This document shows positions 34,963 to 49,460 of a stretch of 64,000 nt of DNA, in pieces. Numbering within the stretch: the first letter of the stretch is position 1; every line of letters starts with the position of its first letter. The stretch lies in the NCBI RefSeq assembly GCF_963662255.1, contig NC_085051.1, forward strand, positions 50,631,101-50,695,100, in the 5' to 3' direction. Under the pieces are notes generated by a model, which ran no database searches, was not told the origin of the DNA, and saw only the letters and a program-made list of their open reading frames with translations. Position numbers and translations under genes: made by a program. Source of the stretch: Cinclus cinclus (Eukaryota > Chordata > Aves > Passeriformes > Cinclidae).

Positions 34963-37900
34963 AAGTTGAATTGGTTAGGAAAAAATACAGCTCGTCCAAT
35001 ACCTGGTAGGTACAAAAGCATAATTGCTAATTTGTTCCTCGTGTATTTTTTGAGAACTTCTGCACCCTTTTCATGAAGACAAAGGTAAATCACCATCATT
35101 GCTATGGAAAACATGGGGTAAATGACCACCAGAAATAGCTGTCAGGGATGACAGTGCTCAAGAACTGAAAATTCCACACATGCTGGAGCACCAGCCACAG
35201 CCACAACACCCGTTCGGATGCCTGTGATGTATTTCAGGTTCCCTGGCTGTACTGTTGGATGCCACGTAATGCTGGGGGTCAAGTTCACTCCTGGCATAAG
35301 TTCAGTGAAATCAAATCATCTGCCTTTGGGTTACTGGTGCTGCACCAGGGACTAATTTAGTCCTTGGTGTTTCATTTCGATCGTATTCAGTTTGAATTAG
35401 CATTGATCATTTCACACAGCAGGCAGGCTTTACAAACAGGATTTTTCTCTTTACCTCCTGCAGTGTGTCTCCCCACAAGTCTTCTTCCATCTTTGAAAAA
35501 TTATTCTCTTTAGTGCTATTGTATCTGAGGGAAGTATTCATCAATGGAGAGAGAGAAACATGGATTAGCCTCACATCTGCTCACCTCCCCACTATGGAGC
35601 AGGGTGATGCTGAGGAGTTTTTCCAAGGGAAGCAGTAGCAGAGAGCACTGTTGATGTAGATAGAAGCAAAAAGTCTGCCCTGAGGACAGCTTGTCAAATG
35701 AAGCCTCCTGTGCCATTAATTACAGTTCCAAGATGCAGATGAAATACGTATGTGATAGAAGAGGTTTGCCTTTTAATGTATTATTTGAGCAATTTTTGAA
35801 AGAGACAGCACCAAGCCAAGCCTTCAGCTCATACACAGAGGGTTTTCTTTTCTTGTTGCTCATGGAGTCTTGTCATTTCGTTGCTGCAATGAAAGAGTAG
35901 TTCTGGTTACCCCTCCAAAGAATGACTTCTTCCTGGGAAACCCATGGGAAGGATTCTAATACTGGCAGACTCTTTGTGGCCACATGACCTCTCACATCAA
36001 TATTCAGATTATGATGAGAGTAATTCCAAAGTAATTTTATTTGTTAGAAAATCACAGCTAAACAAATGAAAAATGCATACAAAATAAAAAAGCATATTGT
36101 GAAGAACTATAATTAGGCTCTTGTTCGTATTTTTGTGTTTCATGTCACAAATGTAACAACACCTTTGGTGAAAACATACCATGGCTGTACTGAGTATAGA
36201 AGTACCCTGAGATCCTGTCCAGGGCAGGAGCTCCAGAGACAGGAGCAGTGTGAACAAGCTGCATAATTGTATATGCTCCCACCTGAAGCAGGTTACAAGA
36301 GGGAACTTTGCTGTCTACAGAGGGAAACTGAGGCAGGGTGAAATCTAATCCTTGATTAATGTTAGAGAGGCGATCCCTGGCAGAGCCAGGAACTAAACTT
36401 AGCCTGCTGAGTCCTGGCAGCAGCAGCTCTTTCCCTGGGACAGGCTGCATTCCTCCCCCGAACACTGCAGGGCAATAAATAGCAGCAAGCAGGGAAAATG
36501 GAAAGGAGAGCTGGGAGAGCTCAGGGCTCTCCTCTGAGATTGGTGATGACCTGGCAAAGCAGTGAAGTGGCCAGGGAGGAGGATTCACAGCTGGGGAAGC
36601 TGTGGCTCCCTCCTCTGAGCAGGGCGGGAGGTGGACAGTGGAGGCAGGGAGGTGAAGATGATAAAGGTGGCTTTGAGAAATGAAGTTGTGTTTTTAGCTT
36701 CCTCCTGAGAGGGCTGAGCCCTACAAGGAGGGCACTGCAGGAAGAACTGTCCTGTGGGTCAGGGCAGCTGTGGGCAGTGGGCGCTGGGCAGGCTGGCTGC
36801 TAGGAACAGACCCTGAACCCCTGCAGTGCCAGTGAACACTAGCTTGCTTCTCCCTAGTTTTTTAACTGCAATGACTCCTTTTTTCCACCCCAGGCTCTCT
36901 AGTGTGCCCAGCACACCACAGGGCCCCCATGGCCCCTCCAGCAGCCCCCACTGCAGTACTGCCTGACATTCCAGCCTCCCATTTCAGATCCCCACCTTCC
37001 TCCTGTGTCCGTGTAACCCTGCCTGTGCTGCTGGCAGGGACAGAGGTGGCACATGCAGGGCAGCTCTGGGGCTCTGTGCGTGTTGCGCGGCCACTATGGC
37101 CACACACAGTGGCTATGGGTCACACTGCCACCTGCCTCTTCACAGTATGGACAAGTGCAACCCTTAACTACTCCACTTCCTCCTATTTAAAGAGTCCCAG
37201 ATGCTTTCTGGAAGTTGTGGGAACTTTAATGCCCTGCGAACCTAATTTTTACTTGGAACTAGGAACATGGGGTAAGGATTTATTACCAAAGACACTGTGC
37301 AAATCTTGTTTCATGAGGAAACAGCAATGAAAAAGAATATTTAAATAGCAAGACAGCACCAGCACCAACTCTGCCTCTAGATAGATGGATGGGAGTCTTG
37401 GTTACTTCAGTGCCAAGCACCATGTGCCTTTCCAAGGGCTTAACTTTTATCTGGCAAAGATGTGGCTGGCCGGGCTGTGCCACAGGGAGGAGCAGGGAAG
37501 GGAGCCATGACCTTTAAAAAATAAGCAACCAGATTTTTGAGTGCATGTGTGCTGAAAAGCTCACTTTGCTTTCTCTCCCTTCCCTCCCCGAACTGAAAAA
37601 CTCAGCTCAAAGGAAAAAAACTTCTCTGCAAATGGAAATTCAATTGCCACATTGCCCTTTGTAAGAGAAACAACGTGACATTTGACCACAGGTGGAATTT
37701 CCTTAGATGTGGACTCTGCTGCAAAACAAATTTTTCATAGGCTTCTGTTGCTTTCTAAATTAAAGGAAAAGAATATAAATCGTGGTTTAATTCTCAGCTC
37801 TGCAGACTTTGGGGTTCTCTCTATTCCATGCAAGTTTAACATCTTGTCATTAAGAAGGTTTAGTAACTTCTAAGTGTAATATTGCAATAAAATGTAACTA

Positions 37901-38536
37901 ACTATACACTGATACTGGGCTTCAAGGAGGCCAGGATCCCTGATAAGTGCACATTAGCTGCCACAGTAGTGCCCTGGGGATGGCCCTTCAGCACATCTGG
38001 ATCTGCTCTGCACACATAATGATGATTTTATGTGCCAGCCCTGTTGATTAGCTGTAAACCACATTTTCAGAGGCAAGCATTCACCTGCTGCTTCTAATTC
38101 CTGTCATTTCTGTGGATTAATAAAATGATTGAAAGGGAATGGATCTGGGATAAAGCAGAAATATTGGCTTGGGTTTGTGCTGAAGGAGAATAAAGGCACA
38201 GTATGGAGAAGGCATCACTGAGAACTGCAACAGGCAACCCTGGGGAATGTTGAGAGGCAGAAACAACCCTGGCTCAGCCCTGAGATGAGAGTCCTTAGGT
38301 TTGTTTAACTGCATATGAGAATTCTGGCATTGGCCTCACTGCTCCAGTGAGGGTACAGTGCCTGTGTGTAGGAAAGGCAGAGGGAGAAATTCCATCTTCA
38401 CATTCTCTCTGGATCAGAATTGGAGTGGAAGAAGGAAAAAGCAGCTCTATGCATCATATTAAGAAATTGCAAGGAAGCTTGTCCCTCCAGCTTGAAAGCA
38501 TAAAATGTTTGATCTGGACTTCCTGAATGCCTCCAG

Positions 38537-38791
38537 CTGCCAGAGCAGGCTGGGACATTTGCTCATATATTGAAACAACCGCTTGCTTCTTGGCTGCTGC
38601 ATATCTCAAGAATGGTTGTACAATATTTCAGCCACAGAAGTGATTGCAGCTTACCAGAGAGCAGCCAGCAGGACACCAAGCAAATCACAAAGCTGCCACA
38701 GCTCTGTGGTGATGCAGCAGCTGCAGCCAGGCTGGCAAGGGCACTCGTGGACCAGCTGCAGCCCTTTCGTACACTGCAGCAGAGGTTTTGG
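38537..38791 (+). other. Candidate unannotated exon A (85 codons)
   Basis: An open frame runs from the acceptor-like TTCCTGAATGCCTCCAG to a perfect donor TTTTGG|GTAAGTGAG. Its conceptual product includes ASWLLHISRMVVQYF and a helix-like ARLARALVDQLQPFRTLQQ. No family is recognised. Phase 0 at both ends. The opposite strand is also open here, so chance remains likely. Confidence 0.2.
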
Positions 38792-38994
38792 GTAAGTGAG
38801 AGGATGTCGCACACTTAAAGCCTCAATTCCAGCAGTCCTGAAGCGGCTGTACTTGTCCAAAACCCCAAGTGATCAGTACCAGATCAGCCCATCGCACAAA
38901 AACAATTTTCCATACATTCATGCTTCTAATAAGAAAGAAGAATAAAGGTTGTTATGCCTTTCATGAGCATTGAATGGAAACAGATATTATTTTC

Positions 38995-39010
38995 TTTTTT
39001 TTTTTTTTTT
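38995..39010. repeat. T16 homopolymer
   Basis: Poly-T run following ATTATTTTC. No retrotransposed gene is recognised beside it. Confidence 0.9.
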
Positions 39011-40066
39011 GTAAGTGATTAGTAAATTAGACTTTAGTGTTTGCAGGCAGCACTCCAAACTGACTGTTTTAGTGAATTCTTTCCTTTGCCTCCTGTGGAA
39101 CAGGGGCCAGGCTCCCCTACTAACAGCTCACATGATGACCCCAGGGAAGTCACTTAACCCCCTTCCAAGATTTCCCCATCTCCCCTGCTGGTAAGGGGAA
39201 TTCTGATTCCTGTCAGGAGCCTGAGCTCAGCTCCAAGGCAGTCCCTGCTCTGCATCTTAATCCAGGCCTCCCACCCTTAAACCCAAGAATCTGACCACAC
39301 CAAGGCAGTCTTGAATTTCTTCATGAGACAGCTGGAGATGCCTGTAGTGAAAAGCATTGATATCAGAAAACCTAAATCAAATCTAACCCTGTTTTCAATG
39401 AAAACTGTTTGAAAAAACTACTTACATGCTATTAAAGAAATCACAAGCAAGCTTTCTTTTTACCCCAGCAACATACCTCACCCACAACGTGACTTAGAGA
39501 GGTTACTTAAGTGATAATAATCTGATTAATTCACTATTCCCAAGGAGTCTTGTCCTCTTTTCAGAAATTGCTAACAAGGTCACCACTTCCGTTAATTGTG
39601 ACTGTGTTTATTATAAGTCAGAGGCTTCTCCAAGTGACTAAGGATGGAAACTCCGCCCAGATCATTCCTGCTGTCAAACGCTAGTGATGAATGTGTGCAG
39701 AAAAGTAAATGAATGTGGGTTGTAAAGGGCACCATGTCACAAACTTCATAGACACTCTAATGCATCATTTTCACTGCTGTTTGCCTCTGATTCCATTATC
39801 AATTTCTTAATAAATTCTGTCTCCTAGTGTGGCAGATCTTCACCCAGTGTTCTGGGGACAACAATTGCTTTGCTAGAGAAAATCAGCTGGACAGATGATC
39901 GGCTGGAAAATTGTCAGATCAGATCTCTCTGGTGCTCTGTTTCTGTTGCTGGTCATTCCCAAAAGCAGAATTTGCTCCTGTGCCAAATTTGGGATGAAAG
40001 TCTGATCTCTTGGTAATCTGTTGTGGCTAACCTTGGCCAGTGACAATTTTAACATCTTATTTTCAG

Positions 40067-40160
40067 CTTGTTGAAAACCCTCTTTCTATGCTTGACATAG
40101 CACAGAGCAGGGAGAAAGTCCTGGAGATGAGAATGGAAATGAGACGTAATTTGTCTGAAG
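40067..40160 (+). other. Candidate unannotated exon B (31 codons + 1 nt)
   Basis: It follows a good acceptor (TTAACATCTTATTTTCAG, with a plausible branch site) and precedes the donor GAAG|GTAGGA. Only one of three frames is open: LVENPLSMLDIAQSREKVLE, then MRMEMRRNLSE, charged and helix-like. Phase 0 in, phase 1 out, so it could follow candidate exon A. No family is recognised. Confidence 0.22.
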
Positions 40161-43100
40161 GTAGGACTCTGTTTGGCTGTTGTAAATATTCTGCCTTGGT
40201 TATGTGCTTCTAGCAAAGGTAGGTGAAGGTGTGATCTCTCTCTGACCTGCAGTGGACTGAGGACGCTTTCACTCCCTCAAAACAAATTTCAGAGCTCCTA
40301 GGATGAGCCGATAATTCAGTGTGGCTGACACTCCACCTTCCTTTATCACCAAACTGATATCCTTCATCACAGGCAGCTGCAATTAGTCCCCAGAGCACTG
40401 ACAGTACATGAGGAACGCTGTGGCTTTTGCCTTCCTAAAGGATGACTCTGCCTCTGTAATTGCTCTCGAGATTTTCCAGCTCTGAAGCCTTTGTCAGCTA
40501 ACCTTGGATGTACAAGCTGTCCAGGGAAGTTATTGATTCCTCTTGTCTCCACCTCCTTCCTGCCCAGTTAGACTGATTTATAGAAATTTTGGTAGGAATC
40601 ACTAAAATCCTGGCAGAGCTCATTAATCTGTGAATCTTTTAAAGACTTCCCTCCTTGAAAAGACCATCTGTTTGCCTGAGTGTTTTTTCTGCAGCTGCCA
40701 AATCAGGTTTGCAAGACTCTCACCTTCTCCTCAAGCCCACCACATGATACTGTAGTATTTACATTCAGGGCTTTACAATTTTTCCTACCAGATCTGTGCA
40801 GAGCAAATTCAGCTTCACTCACCTGAGCAAGACCCAAACCCAGTAAAATAAACAGCAATAATGCCCCTAAAACCAAAAGCAGCAAGATTGAATAATATAA
40901 TTTTTCTTGGCTTTTTATATTCACTGGGAGACAATTCAGTAACACCTGAAGCCTCTGCAGTAGGGAACTGCCAGTAACTGTAATTACAGCATGAAAATCT
41001 ACCATGTATTGTTGGGAAAAGAGCTTTGGCCTGTCCTCTGTGCTGGGTGACTCCTGCAGAGCTGCCCAGCAAAGAGCCACTCATGTTTGCCAGCAGATGC
41101 CAAAAGCTGGGCTCATGCTGTCATGCTCACCTTTTCTCCATCCTTGTGTAAATGCATCTCACTTGAGCACCATAGAAGGCTCATTTTGGCTCAGTGTGTC
41201 AGAAGACAATTTCAGCAAGAACTGTGGCAGCTCAGAAGCAATTTTTTTCTTTCAAATGTAGGGTTTTTTTGTTTCTTCACATCATTGCAGCAGCCTTTCA
41301 TAACTTCCCCTGCCCCCCCACCCCAAGAATACAACCTTTTATCAATTAGATGGGATGAAAATGCCACCAAAATTCAGACTATCGAGTAACTTCTTCTTTA
41401 AGATAAATACTCAACTGAACCTTTGATTTTCTTATTTTATTTACTGTATATTTGTACATTTGCATAAAGTGTTTTCTTTGTGAGCCAGCAATTATCACTG
41501 GTAAGGTTCGCATGTCTTGGAGATAGCTAGAATTTATTCCCCATTTTCTTTTTGAATGAAAATTATTTTCCCTGCTGCTGTATTGGTGTCACCTGACATA
41601 GTTAATCTTCTAATCTCCTCTCCGGGGTGACATCAGAGGAGATGATGGAGGCATTTCCTTTCTCAAATACAAAGCTCAGATTCAATTTTTACTAGTGAAA
41701 ATCTTGCTAATAGCATAAAAAAAATAAAGAAAATGCAAAATTATGATATGCCTAGTTATTTTGGGGGGCTTCTATTGCTTTTGTATTTGTTGCTTCCTAG
41801 AGGGCAGTTTTAGCTGTCAGGTGTATCTTGTCTATTTTTACTCACTCTTCCTTCTCTGGAAGAACCGACTTGAGATCTTGTCAGAGCATCAGCTCCTCTT
41901 GAAGTTACATTATTACACTCCCCATCCATCAAGTTGAAATGTGAAGAAAATGTGTCAGAAAACACTAATGAAATAAAATTCCAATAACTGGGACTTCCTG
42001 GGTGTTCTGCTTCTTGCTGAGCCTGGCTGCTTTTCCTTCTGCTGATTGCTGTACAGAGGTTCAAACCCCTCTGAGCAGCAGCTCCTTTCTCTGCCACGTG
42101 TAATTGTGGCACAGCATCCCAGTGGCCCTGGATTTGGCTCACTGATCACATAGGTACATCTAGGACCTCACCAAGGCCCCGTCAATCACTCAGGAGATGT
42201 GGGGCTGAAGTGGGACTGGTGGTGGCCAGCCAGCATGTTCCCCTCTTACTTCTCTGCCCTTTAACAGGGTGCAATCCAAAAGCTCTGGTAAATTTTATCC
42301 CTTACATTAGAGGATAGAAAGGCACATTCTATTCCCACAGCTCCAGGGATTTTCAAGGGGGAAAATGTGTCTTAGCTAACAAATTCCAAATATTTTGGGC
42401 TTTTCAGTGCTCTGAGAGAGGTTCATCCACATCCTGATGCCAACCTGCTTATATCTGCCTGCATTTTCTCTTCTAGCCCTGTCCTTCCCCTCCCCCTCCC
42501 CAGGCTGTGAATCCTCCCTACACAACAGTCAGAAATCTCTTCACATGGCAGGAAAAAACCCGAGGGAATTTGCATAAATTAGAAGGGAGAAGGGCATTTC
42601 AGCCATTCTCTCTTGAAACTGCGTGGAAATCACGCTGATGGGAGATACAAATGCCTGCCAAAGTGGGCAGTAAGGCGCTTGCTTCAATCTCACAGAAAAT
42701 TGCAGATTTAATAATCAGATCTGACTTGGTTAGCTGAAGAAATAATTCTCACTTCTCATGATCTCCCTCTGTCAGGAGAAACACAGAGAGAAGCAGAACA
42801 ACTCCCCCATGCCCCTACAGCAGTGCTGAGCTTAGCAAAGCCCTTCCACCAGTAATGTCAGCAGGCAGCCAGAGTCTGGCATGGCCTGGGATCCCACAGA
42901 GGGTAGCACAGCTTCCTGCTTTTCCTGTGAGGTTTGCATGAGGCTGGCTCCATCCGTGGCTGAGTGAAAGGCAAATCAGCAATAGCAAAAGCCCTGGTCC
43001 AGCTGGGAGCTTTCAGGTAGATCAGGCTCTTTTCATGGTCAAATTGCTGAGTCAATGCACGGGGAAAATTATAACTTCCCCATGGGATTAAAAATCTGAA

Positions 43101-46100
43101 AGCCCAGATTTTCCATAATATTTAGGCACTTAGATCAGGCACAGATCAGATGGGATGTGTAAATATTTAGATGAGAAACAAAGTCCCACTGTATGTCTTA
43201 CTCATGTAGGTGACAGTATTTGGGCTCTAAGGAGACTGTGTACTTGTGCCATGGTAGGTGCCCTGCACCCAGGTTTCCCCAAATATGCCCTCTTTCCCCA
43301 GGTGTATCAGCTCAGCTCCAGGGCTTTTGTATCTCAAAAGCCCATTGCACTGTCAGGACTGGCCTTGAACATGCCCAGGGATGAGACAGCCTCAATATTC
43401 CTGGGCAGATATTTCTTCCTGGAAATATCCAGAGAGGGGACACCACAGCAACTGCTTAAGTATTTCAAGATGCATCAGGAAAATGCAACTGTCTTCCACA
43501 GGAGACTAAATAGTTCAGGAAAATATTTCTTTTAGGAAATACTCCAGTGACTTCCTTCCATACATTGCATTCACTACCCCACTCACGGTATTTGTCATGG
43601 ATTTATGAAGATGGCTGTCTGCCAGGGAGTAGAATGAAGCAGATTTATAAATGGATCTTGCCATTTTGAGGGATAAGCATCCTTCAGGTTCCTTGGAAAG
43701 CCAAAGTGAGAGCAGTTATTGGCAAATATTTAGCCCATTTCTCATGTTAGTTTAATACCTGCCGAAATTATATGTGCTTTACGTCTCACCTTTTATTGTT
43801 TATTTCAATTTTTGGCTTTTGTCTTTTTTGCCATGACAGACACTAAGTTTATTCATAAATGCCCAAAACTTTCTCAGTCAGAATTAAATTTTCCAGGCTT
43901 GGCCTTTTTCCATGAGCAAACACGGCTCTACATGTTTCCAGCTGAGAAACAGGGGAAGCTAAAAGAAATACTCTGTTTAAATCAAAGAAAAAAAAAATCT
44001 TATGTTTATCAAAACCCAGCATTATAACTGAAGAATCCAGGGATCAAAGCTAATTTTTTGATTGAAGTATTTGCATCACAAGAGGGTGTTTGTTTGTGAG
44101 TATTGTTGTAAGAATTAGGTTTGATTTGTTCAACTTTTGACCTGCTTTAACATTTCACTGAAGAGCACTCCCAAGGCCAAGTCCTAGTAGGAGTTCTGGC
44201 AGATGAACTCTTGCCGACTTTGCTGTAATAGTTTAAAATGCATTTGTCCCTCCCCCTCAATCTTCTCTGCTGGCTCCTCTGCCCCTCTCCCAGAAGATGC
44301 TAACCACCTGCAGCAGACATGGCCACAGACAATGTAATGGGGGCTACTGAGGCTTCTTAAATTCCTCTGGAGGACAAGATAGAGCTGAAACACCAGTCTG
44401 GGATTTGGCATGCCTTCCCTGCAGGCACTTGTCCAGCTCTCCTAGAGGGTTCTAACCTTCAGTAGAGGAGCACCAGCACACAGCTGTGAGAGGTAACTTC
44501 AAAACCAGCTGCAGCTGTTAGCTCAGAATACAAGGAGGAATGGTGAACCCTTAATCCTGCAAATACTTATGCATGTGTTTATAACTGTGAGCAGTTCCAG
44601 GAAATTCAGTGGGCCTTGAAGATAATTGGCATGTAAATGCTAGCAGCTCTGGGAGCCTACATTTTCACAGGGTTGAGCTAAGAAAGCTTTGATTCTGGCA
44701 CATTGGAGCAGTATGTTTCTGCAGTGAGATGACTCTGCAAGAAAAGTCCTTCAGTCTGATTTAGGCCCTCTTCCTTTCCCAGATCCATACTGGGATCAAG
44801 ACCAGACATCTCCCTGACTGCCAGAATAGCTTGTGGCCACCCCTTGGGTCTGTGGGTGGCAGCAGGATGGAGAGGTTAGGCACGATGCCCTGCACTTCTC
44901 CTTGTACAGCCTCTTTGGCAGAGAGCGGCACGCTCTCTGAGGCTCTCTGAGGCTCTGCTTCTCCTCAGAGCTGCCCTCCAGGTGATCCTTACAGCAGTGA
45001 GTATCTCCACGTGTGCTGCATGAGCAGACCAAGAAGCAGGCACTGACAAGGGCTGCCCTGACAGAACTGTGCCAACAGATCCTCATGCTGGCCAGCCCCA
45101 GTAGCCACCGGACACTTCTGGCTCTGCCTGCCCAACTCTGTGTAGACAACCCGAGGAATGGTTTTGGGAGCATGTCACAATCTACTTTTGCAGCTATTTT
45201 TGCTTCTTAGTCAGAGGCCTGACATCCTGAATTGAATCCATGGCTAGCTGTGCTGCTGAGTAATGAGCAGAGTATTAAAAGTCTTCTCTTCAGAGAGAGT
45301 TCAGGCAGAGCCAGCAGTGTCAGCCTTTGGGTGCCTAGACTGAAGCATCTGAGTAAAAACAGCCCAAATTTTTCTGAGGTGCCGGGCCCCCTGAGGTTCT
45401 AGTATACTTCATGTAGTTTATGCTTTTGTTTTCTTCAAGGAATTTTGAAGGAAGTTATTCCTGATGGCTCATTTCCCCCAGGGGCTGTCTCTGGCCACAT
45501 GGTCTGGAAGTGCTTCCCAGGGAACCCCCACCAGTGCTTCCCAGAGCCTCCTTTGCCTCCTCCCAGCCCTCCCTCTAGCTCTTAAACCCTGACATTTGTG
45601 AAGGGCTCAGACACTAAAGGTCTGAGTCAGGCAAAGCCCTGACTGTTCCCAGGAGAAAAAGTGGCAGCAAATCAGCCCCCCCACCCCAGCCCCCGGCTGC
45701 TGAGGCTCCCACCAGGTCCTGCACATGTCACTGCCAAGCCCAGCCTGGCTCTAACACTGCCAGAGCCTTCGCTTGCACTTCATTAATGTGCCTAATGAGC
45801 AACCAGTGTGCAGGGGTACTCTCCACTGACTGTGCGAGTCTAGGAATCTCATACCAAGCAAGTCCCACATAAACATATTCAAAGATTAAAAAAGTTGTAG
45901 GAGCAGCCACTAAACTGGCATTAAAGCGACGTGTTTTAAGCAAGAAAAGTCACGAAGTTACAGAGAAATCTGCACTCACAGTATTATTATAAACTACGAA
46001 ACAGCCTTTAGTAACAGTGTCACAAAACAATTTCTCAGATATTACGATATAAACAAAAACCCTTTTCTTCCTTCCTCCTTAAAGAGATACACCCTGGTTT

Positions 46101-46549
46101 CTGCCCCCTTTCCAGCAGCGCTCGTACTCGGACCCTGCAGGAGGAGAAGGTACAGGGCAAGGTGTCAGAGCCTGTCCCCAGCCCATCATCTCCCCCCAAG
46201 CCCCCCGGGAATCAGGAGAGCCCTGCGGGGTGACTCCCACCCCCAACCCCACCGCACAGCAATGAGCTCACTTCTCCCGCGCAGATTCGCGGCTCAGCCC
46301 TTAAAAGCCTTTTCATAAATATTCGATGGCCTTTCCGACAGGGTAATGTGCCTCTGTGACATTAAAGAGGAAACTCTGCGAAGGGGAGGGATGACAACAA
46401 ATTTATCCACCAATAGCACACTCTTTTGGCACAAAAGCACATTCTTATCTTTACATCCCATAATGAGAAGGCAGGGACGGGAGTGTTGCTACAGCTCTCT
46501 GGGTGGGTAGATGTGGAGCGCAGGAGAAGGGTGGCTGTGTATACTGTTA

Positions 46550-47030
46550 AATATTCTTTCCCCCTCGCCTTGGCAAAGAGAAGGACCCGCGCTTGCGGTC
46601 CTGCAGTGGTTTTCCTAAGCCCCCGGTGAGGAGGACTTCTCACACGATGTCAGACTGCGAGGGACTGCCTGTGGGTAAGCGCCAGATTTATATTTACCCC
46701 AGCGTCCTGCCGGCTGGTTCGCATTCTCAGATTGCAAAGTCACACGCGAAGCCGCTTGCTTTCGAAGGGAGCCGGAGCCGCAGCAGGGAGAGCAGAAACT
46801 CCCTGAAGGCTCTGCAGATCCCCGTGCGGTGCCTTGCGAGTCCGTGGGCAGGGCTGCTGAGGGTGGTGATGCCTGGACTTTCTCTGAAGGCACAGGGTCG
46901 GGCTAGGAGGAAGAGCTCTGGAATTCAGATAGATGCACTGAAGTGTCGGTGTCCGTAGGGACGATGGCATCGACGCGTGCAGCCTTGAGCTCACCACGCG
47001 CGGTTTGTGGGGATGGGTGCTGCAGGACCA
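46550..47030. promoter_or_regulatory. Orphan CpG-rich patch with splice-donor-bearing ATG frame
   Basis: By eye roughly thirty CpGs in about 480 bp, much denser than surrounding DNA. On the + strand an ATG at 46647 (A at -3) opens a nine-codon frame that runs into a consensus donor GG|GTAAGC at 46675. It could be the first exon of an unannotated transcript or a CpG-rich enhancer. Confidence 0.45.
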
Positions 47031-47466
47031 GGCGCTGCGTGTGTGTCCTGTTTGTTCCTTGATAAACCTTCCCTTCCTGGATGGTAACGGACACAGCAAG
47101 GGCAGATAAATGAAATGCAAAAGGTTTATTTGTTGAAAGGAAATAGAAATGTACATTATTTTTAAAATAAGTGCATTAAACACTTTCCCTGTGTCTGGGA
47201 AGGAATCCTTTACTAGGGCTTAGGGCTATATCTGTCAAACTTCTCTGAGCAGAAGAGCATGTCAGCAAGAAGCATATTTCTCAGCTGTATTTTTAAAAAC
47301 TTCTATAGGAACTGTAAATATTATCTAGGCTGCCTGTACCAAAGGAAACACTTGTCAAAATGGTAGCCTAATTCTCCGCCAAGGCACATTACTAATAAAG
47401 AGATGGACTACTGGAAATACCTTTTATTTTTTCTTTTGCCATGGCAAGCATTTATCTTTTCACATC

Positions 47467-47493
47467 TCTATATATATATATATATATACACAC
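47467..47493. repeat. (TA)n-(CA)n microsatellite
   Basis: About ten TA units followed by a short ACACACA run. Confidence 0.9.
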
Positions 47494-49460
47494 AACATAT
47501 GTAGCTCCCCTATTCCATTGGTCTGTGAAGGCTGTGCATCAAAGATGAAGTTCTGGGCTAAAAAGTGTGGCTGGAGAAGGAGAAGGCTGCTGCAGTGTTT
47601 TTCTTTTTTCCTCCTCTCTGCTTCCATTTTGCAAAGCAAATCCCAAGACCAAAACAGCACACTCATAACTAGAGTGGAAGAATATAAATTATGTATATGG
47701 TGCAGAGTGAGCTGCACCATGCACAATTCCCTGGACTGTTGCTCTCAGCTAAAGACAGGAGAGATGAAAATGAGTGTTTCCTGCTTACCTGCTCAAATGG
47801 GTGGACTGTTAACCAGCAAGGTTTCACTTCTCCAGGCTTTGATTTTAAGGGCCTGGCCCCAGTTTGCTTATTAAGCACTCTAAGATGGGGGTGGGATATT
47901 CCAGGGTGACAGTGTCAGTATCAGCTGGCATCTGATATTAATTATGAAATTGATATTTAGAGTGCATGGCATCTTGTGTGCATAAGTTACTGATATCTCA
48001 ATTACCCTTGCTGCTGAAAGGACCTTTGAGTTTTCTTCCAGAAAAACATTCATGGATGCATTGAGGGAAGGAAGAAATTTTCTATAGGCAGGAATGAAAA
48101 TTAAAATTATGTTTAGACATGGATCAGAAATGTGCCAGCATACACAGAGAAAAGGTTTATTTCTCTCTGTTCCCCCAATAATTCTCCCATGCTGCCTGGG
48201 AGGCAGGCCTGCTCCCAAGAAGCAGGGCTCACCCTACCCTCTGCCAGACACAACCAGCCTGTCCCAAGAGACACCTGCTTCATGGACCTTGCAAAATATT
48301 TTGGTTCCTGTACTTACAAACGTGCGGATGCATATAAAAACATGCACAAAACCAGCAGTGGAGAGAGAAATGGTGGGACTGTTCAAGTTACTAAACAATC
48401 TTAGTGGACCAGCTGCTGACAACTTGCTTTTCATGTCAAGGAGTTTTGAAATAATTCTCTTTGTGGCTATAGCTCTTTGACTAGATAGGTCAAAGTTTAA
48501 TACTTTAGCAGTTTAAAACTTTATACTCCATAAAAAGAGTTGCAAAAAATCATCATCAAACTTTCTAATACACTTATTAGTGTTCACTAGTGCAGAAATG
48601 CCATTTTGCTGAATCAAATGAGCATAGCAAGGCTGGAACTGTACTTCTAAAATCCTTGGTTTTGGATGGAGCCAGATAATACAGCTACAAAAAGTTGGTG
48701 CAGTGACAGATATCATTAGCACTGCAATGTGGCTGCAGTCCAGAGTCCTGCTTCTAACACAAGCCCTACAGCCCTGTGCATGCGCCCGTGTATACACATG
48801 CACATGGATATAAATAAGTTTAGCCAAAAACACAGTATTAGTGTCAAGTGTATGCACTGCTTCAGTAACCTCTTTGCAAAGGGTGTGCCTCACAAACAAC
48901 CTGGAGAACTGCACTTTGTAGTTACAGGAAATTAATGCCAGAGCTCTGAGACTGCTTTCAGCCTACACAAGAATGTAGCAGGAACAGCTGTGCAATTGTT
49001 CCCTCAGAAAAGCAACTTGGGGGGAATGGCTGAATACAATCTTTGACTTTAATAGCTGGACATGAGCGGCTTCATACACCAATAATTTTTCAAGAGACTT
49101 TATTCAGTAAGAGTATCCTACTTCTGTTCTGGAAATGATTATGCAATTTTTCATGATGAAAGCATTGGGTGTTTTTACATTACTGGTTTCTGTTCAATTC
49201 CAGCATGGCTGCGCCCTTTCACTGTTGTGGAATGCAAAATTAAACATGTGATGCAAACAAAGTTCGATTTTGTTGTTTGAATGTAGTACAGAAGATAAAA
49301 AAAAGGATCTTAAATGCCAGAATGCAGATTACATGTAAGCAAGTGTACAGTCATTTTGGATTGAATAAATACCAAAAAAAAGGCATTTGAAAGCCGTTTG
49401 AAATTTGAAAGTTAACAGAATTGTGAAATTTACACTAATAATTTCCCATTGTAACACAGG

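Larger units (their letters stand above)
31359..46549. other. Intergenic DNA with candidate exons A and B
   Basis: No recognised gene. It contains a CR1 copy, a C21 run, two speculative exons and CNE-like stretches at about 32520-32740, 39480-39620, 42540-42760 and 46290-46460. Confidence 0.55.

Noticed and set aside
36902..37330. 142-codon + frame after a CCCCAG acceptor-like site.
   Set aside because: Composition-driven (Pro/Ala rich then random), no donor and no known motif.
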